Assembly: GCA_038501625.1 (NCBI GenBank)
Contig: JAZAYU010000261.1
Location: 248,001-312,000 of the forward strand
Origin: Corbicula japonica
Taxonomy: Eukaryota; Mollusca; Bivalvia; Venerida; Cyrenidae
Direction: 5' to 3'
DNA: 64,000 nucleotides
Part shown: positions 61,046 to 64,000 of the stretch, piece after piece
How positions within the stretch are numbered: position 1 is the stretch's first letter
Layout of the letters: every line of letters starts with the position of its first letter
Position numbers and translations under genes: made by a program
The notes under the pieces: model-generated
Seen by the model: the letters and a program-made list of their open reading frames with translations, nothing else
What the model was told of the DNA's origin: nothing
The model's database searches: none

Positions 61046-63144
61046 ATACTTCATTTTAAAGTAATACAAAGCTTACTTGTCGATGTTTTCTACATTTCTA
61101 TCGCTGTCTCTGAGAAGCCTCCGAACTTTTATGAGAAGGATGCTAGTATGAGAGACTGGCTGAAAGTATCAAGCATGCAATGAGTCGCAATCGTAGAATA
61201 AACATCATTAAATAATCTGTGTTACTATCATTCAATTCTCCAGTACATATAAAGAACAGAACAGTAACTGGTCTCTCCTATTACCAATTTAAACGTGGTT
61301 AAAATTTCGAATATTTTGGCTGTTAGACAGAGGTCATTTTACGTCAAAATGTTTAGGTAACGTAGAGTTTAACAAAAATCACATAACGTTTTGGGGAGAA
61401 GCCAAAACTATAAATAAAAAGTTTAATCTTATAATTTGATGTTTTTTTTTTCTCTGCCGACGTTTTATCGAGTAGATAAATACAGATGTTACAGCTACTA
61501 TGGTGTAGCAGCTTATTGTTGTTATTGTTTAAATAGTTTGTTCGTGAGTAAATGCACAGTACTGTTGTTTTGTAAATATCATGCTAAATACAAGCATCAG
61601 TACTAATTTGGAAGACACTGTGCATATACGGGTTTGGGTTTAAAGCCTAGCATTTTATTTGTTTTCATTAAATTAATAAAAATGGCCAATATCGAGTTTC
61701 GAGCAAGAGTTCCATTTCTCTAAATAAAAAAAATCTAATCATGTCAATGTCTTTTTCTCACTGTTTTGATCAGAGAAACAACTAGTTTCGTTAATAAGAC
61801 AACTCTGCGATTAACTGCCAACTGATTGCAACAGTATTTTGAACGAATCAAATCTTGACAGTTGTCCACAAAAAAGATCCGAAAAGGTGCGTGTTTTAAG
61901 AATATCATGAATGAGCTTGCGAGCTTCGATGTGAAATGAAACTAATTTTGATCGATCTCGTGTTTTTTAGCTACTCATCGATCCTCTTGACAAATTATTG
62001 AAGGTTTTCGTTGTAGGTCAGGTTTTAACAATGTAATTTACCAACACAAATGTTGCCTGATTTTGCGAATATTTGTTAAGTTGGTTATTAACCCCGACGA
62101 TCGCGATAAAACGGAGCAGCAGTGATGTGTTTTATAAAACTGAACACCAAATAGACAAAAGGCAAAATTCACTTTTTCAAATTATTTACATTACTGAATT
62201 TTTTCACATACGAGTGGTGGCGCAGAAGTAAAGAGACTTTTGTCATAGCTCCTATTACAGGGAAATATAGTTTAATTGTGAAAAAGTGCAGGCGTGGTTA
62301 GCCATTAGTTGGACAGAATTGTTATCTAAAATATATTTTATTCAGTATATACTGAGCAAAAATGAAAGCTTGGCACACAAATCAAGGACAACTTCTATAA
62401 CATTAATGATGCCAGTCAATGTTTATATCTCAAGGAATTTGATCACCAATATGTAAATCTTACAAGTTGTCGGTTAAGTATCTTTCAGTTTAAAACAAGA
62501 ACAAAGAAAAAAAAATACATGGTTGAGGAAACTCAGTATTCTTTCTTTAATTTAAAGGGAGGTATTTTGCAAAACGGATATTTAAGTAACTGTTTCCTAT
62601 TTCTTTGCATCAGTTGGCTTAAAAGATTGTGTTTTTCCTTCAGTATCTGCCATAATCTTCTAAATTTGACAGTCAAATAATCTGTTTGAGACGTTAATGT
62701 TAATAATTATCGATTATAAATTATAAATAATTGTCAACATTATTTAGAAAAGTGGAGATAACCTAGACCTCTGTGAAAAAATAATACCACATTCCCGCTT
62801 TATCAAATGTCCAGACATATGAAAATACCAATAAATTTAATGGATGATAAAATATTAAAGCATCACTTAGAATTTAAGCTTTCATTTTTGTTCTGTATTT
62901 ATGTTCTTGTGCCATCATTATAAGTCAGGTTATGTTACATGTATATATCAAAGGACTTTTGTGAATTTCTTTTCGATTCTGAAGATAAATGGAAAACAAA
63001 CAATATATACTGTTTCACTAAAACAAAAAAATTCTCGGTTTCTTAGCCGATTTAGGGTCACCAATGCCAACTATAATTCGATTTTGACTCGTGAGCTGAG
63101 AGACCTTTGGTTAAATTCCACTGTTATAATCATAAGTAGGTAAA
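61046..63144. other. Intergenic, no gene recognised
   Basis: AT-rich sequence upstream of the Toll-like receptor with no supportable feature. Confidence 0.4.
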
Positions 63145-63570
63145 ATGCGTCGGTTCAGAGCGTTACCGTTAAGTTACTTAACTTATACGACATTAAAACC
63201 CTTTCAAAGAAGCAGATAATCCTTCACGAAGTAAAAGCTCAGTGTTTAAAGATCTCGGGCTATGATGGAAAACATTGTTAGTTCGAATCCAATAACAGTT
63301 ACTTTTTCATTTTTGTTTTTCACTTTTGCATTTTATAATTTTGATTTAATTCATATGGTATGATTTTCTTTATTGGGTTGTTTTATTTCTTTTGCGATTT
63401 CCTTTTAATTTTGTTCACGTTCATTTCATTTTATAACAATTAATATATTTTTGTTGAGCAGCTTGCCGTTACCCTTAAACCTATGCATCGAAGGGGCGCT
63501 GACATCTGTCAATCCTTACGTTCTGTAAACAACTGTTAAAAATGGAACCTTTATAACTTTTGGCATCGTC
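63145..63570 (+). repeat. tRNA-derived SINE-like repeat, inverted copy of 280-745
   Basis: A-box-like AAGCTCAGTGTTTAAAG (63236-63252) and B box GTTCGAATCC (63281-63290), then a body matching the other copy through TTTTTGTTGAGCAGCTTG. The A box is more decayed than in the copy at 640-656. Confidence 0.6.
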
Positions 63571-63605
63571 CCAACACTCTGTCTTATCATTGTATCTAAC
63601 AAGTT

Positions 63606-63983
63606 TTAGCTTTCCAAAAAGCTAGTCGGTCATTGGCAAATAAATTAAAAGAATAAGTAGGTATGTATTCGTTCATGTATTTACTTTTGGACCAATGTAA
63701 GTCAATGATATGGCCAGTTTTCTGTCGATTAAAGTCACACAGACTGTATCTGACAAACTATTTGTGAATTTAGATGATGTTTCAAGTTTCAAGTTTATTT
63801 CCATTTACATTTCTCTGTATGTACAAACATAAACAAGAGAACATATAAACATTGTACAATTCTGTTACTTTAAAGCATGCAAACAAAGTTGAACGGCTGA
63901 TGTTTGATTTATTGAAACATGAAGAATACGTGTACGGGCTAAAGGCATCAATATAAATAATCATGTCTCTAGTAGACGTAATT
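63606..63983 (-). repeat. Dispersed repeat, inverted copy of 42673-43068
   Basis: It starts with GCTTTCCAAAAAGCTAGTCGG, itself a small hairpin, and ends at TCTAGTAGACGTAATT. It lies directly after the SINE-like repeat. Confidence 0.75.
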
Positions 63984-64000
63984 TATTTTTTTTCAGGACG

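Overview
The window is eukaryotic nuclear DNA: AT-rich, dominated by introns and repeats, with GT-AG introns. The gene families and repeat types suggest a mollusc, most likely a bivalve. The species is an inference; no marker gene fixes it.

Four units carry most of the meaning. (1) 1166-13175 (+): the last 12 exons of a gene related to von Willebrand factor D and EGF domain-containing protein (VWDE). It is a broken copy, with two in-frame stops and one lost splice acceptor, and its 5' part lies before the window. A 4.2 kb RLE-type non-LTR retrotransposon (6713-10912) sits in one intron. (2) 31434-52195 (+): the intact tandem paralogue. I could trace 21 exons that join in frame into a 1322-residue type I membrane protein: signal peptide, D8C/uromodulin-like N-terminal domain, Ser/Thr-rich stalk, VWD domain, EGF-like domain, transmembrane helix and short basic tail. 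(3) 58072-60327 (-): an intronless Toll-like receptor of 751 residues with signal peptide, leucine-rich repeats, LRRCT, transmembrane helix and TIR domain. (4) 19749-20732: an internally deleted mariner element with perfect TIRs and TA target duplication.

The rest is mobile-element debris. There is a dispersed repeat family (here 'family A', up to about 500 bp, eleven recognisable copies) and a minisatellite element with TIRs (14968-16517) nested inside one family A copy. Two abutting copies of a Helentron/HINE-like element occupy 24249-30883. There are also several palindromic MITEs, tRNA-derived SINE-like segments, and a 31-bp minisatellite array just beyond the 3' end of the Toll-like receptor. 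The 18 kb between the two VWDE copies is almost entirely such elements.

The two VWDE copies have equal exon lengths in 11 of 12 shared exons, while their introns differ greatly in size and repeat content. This fits a tandem duplication followed by decay of the upstream copy. A multidomain VWD/EGF membrane protein and a Toll-like receptor lying close together would suit an immune or adhesion cluster, but the sequence alone does not prove a shared role.
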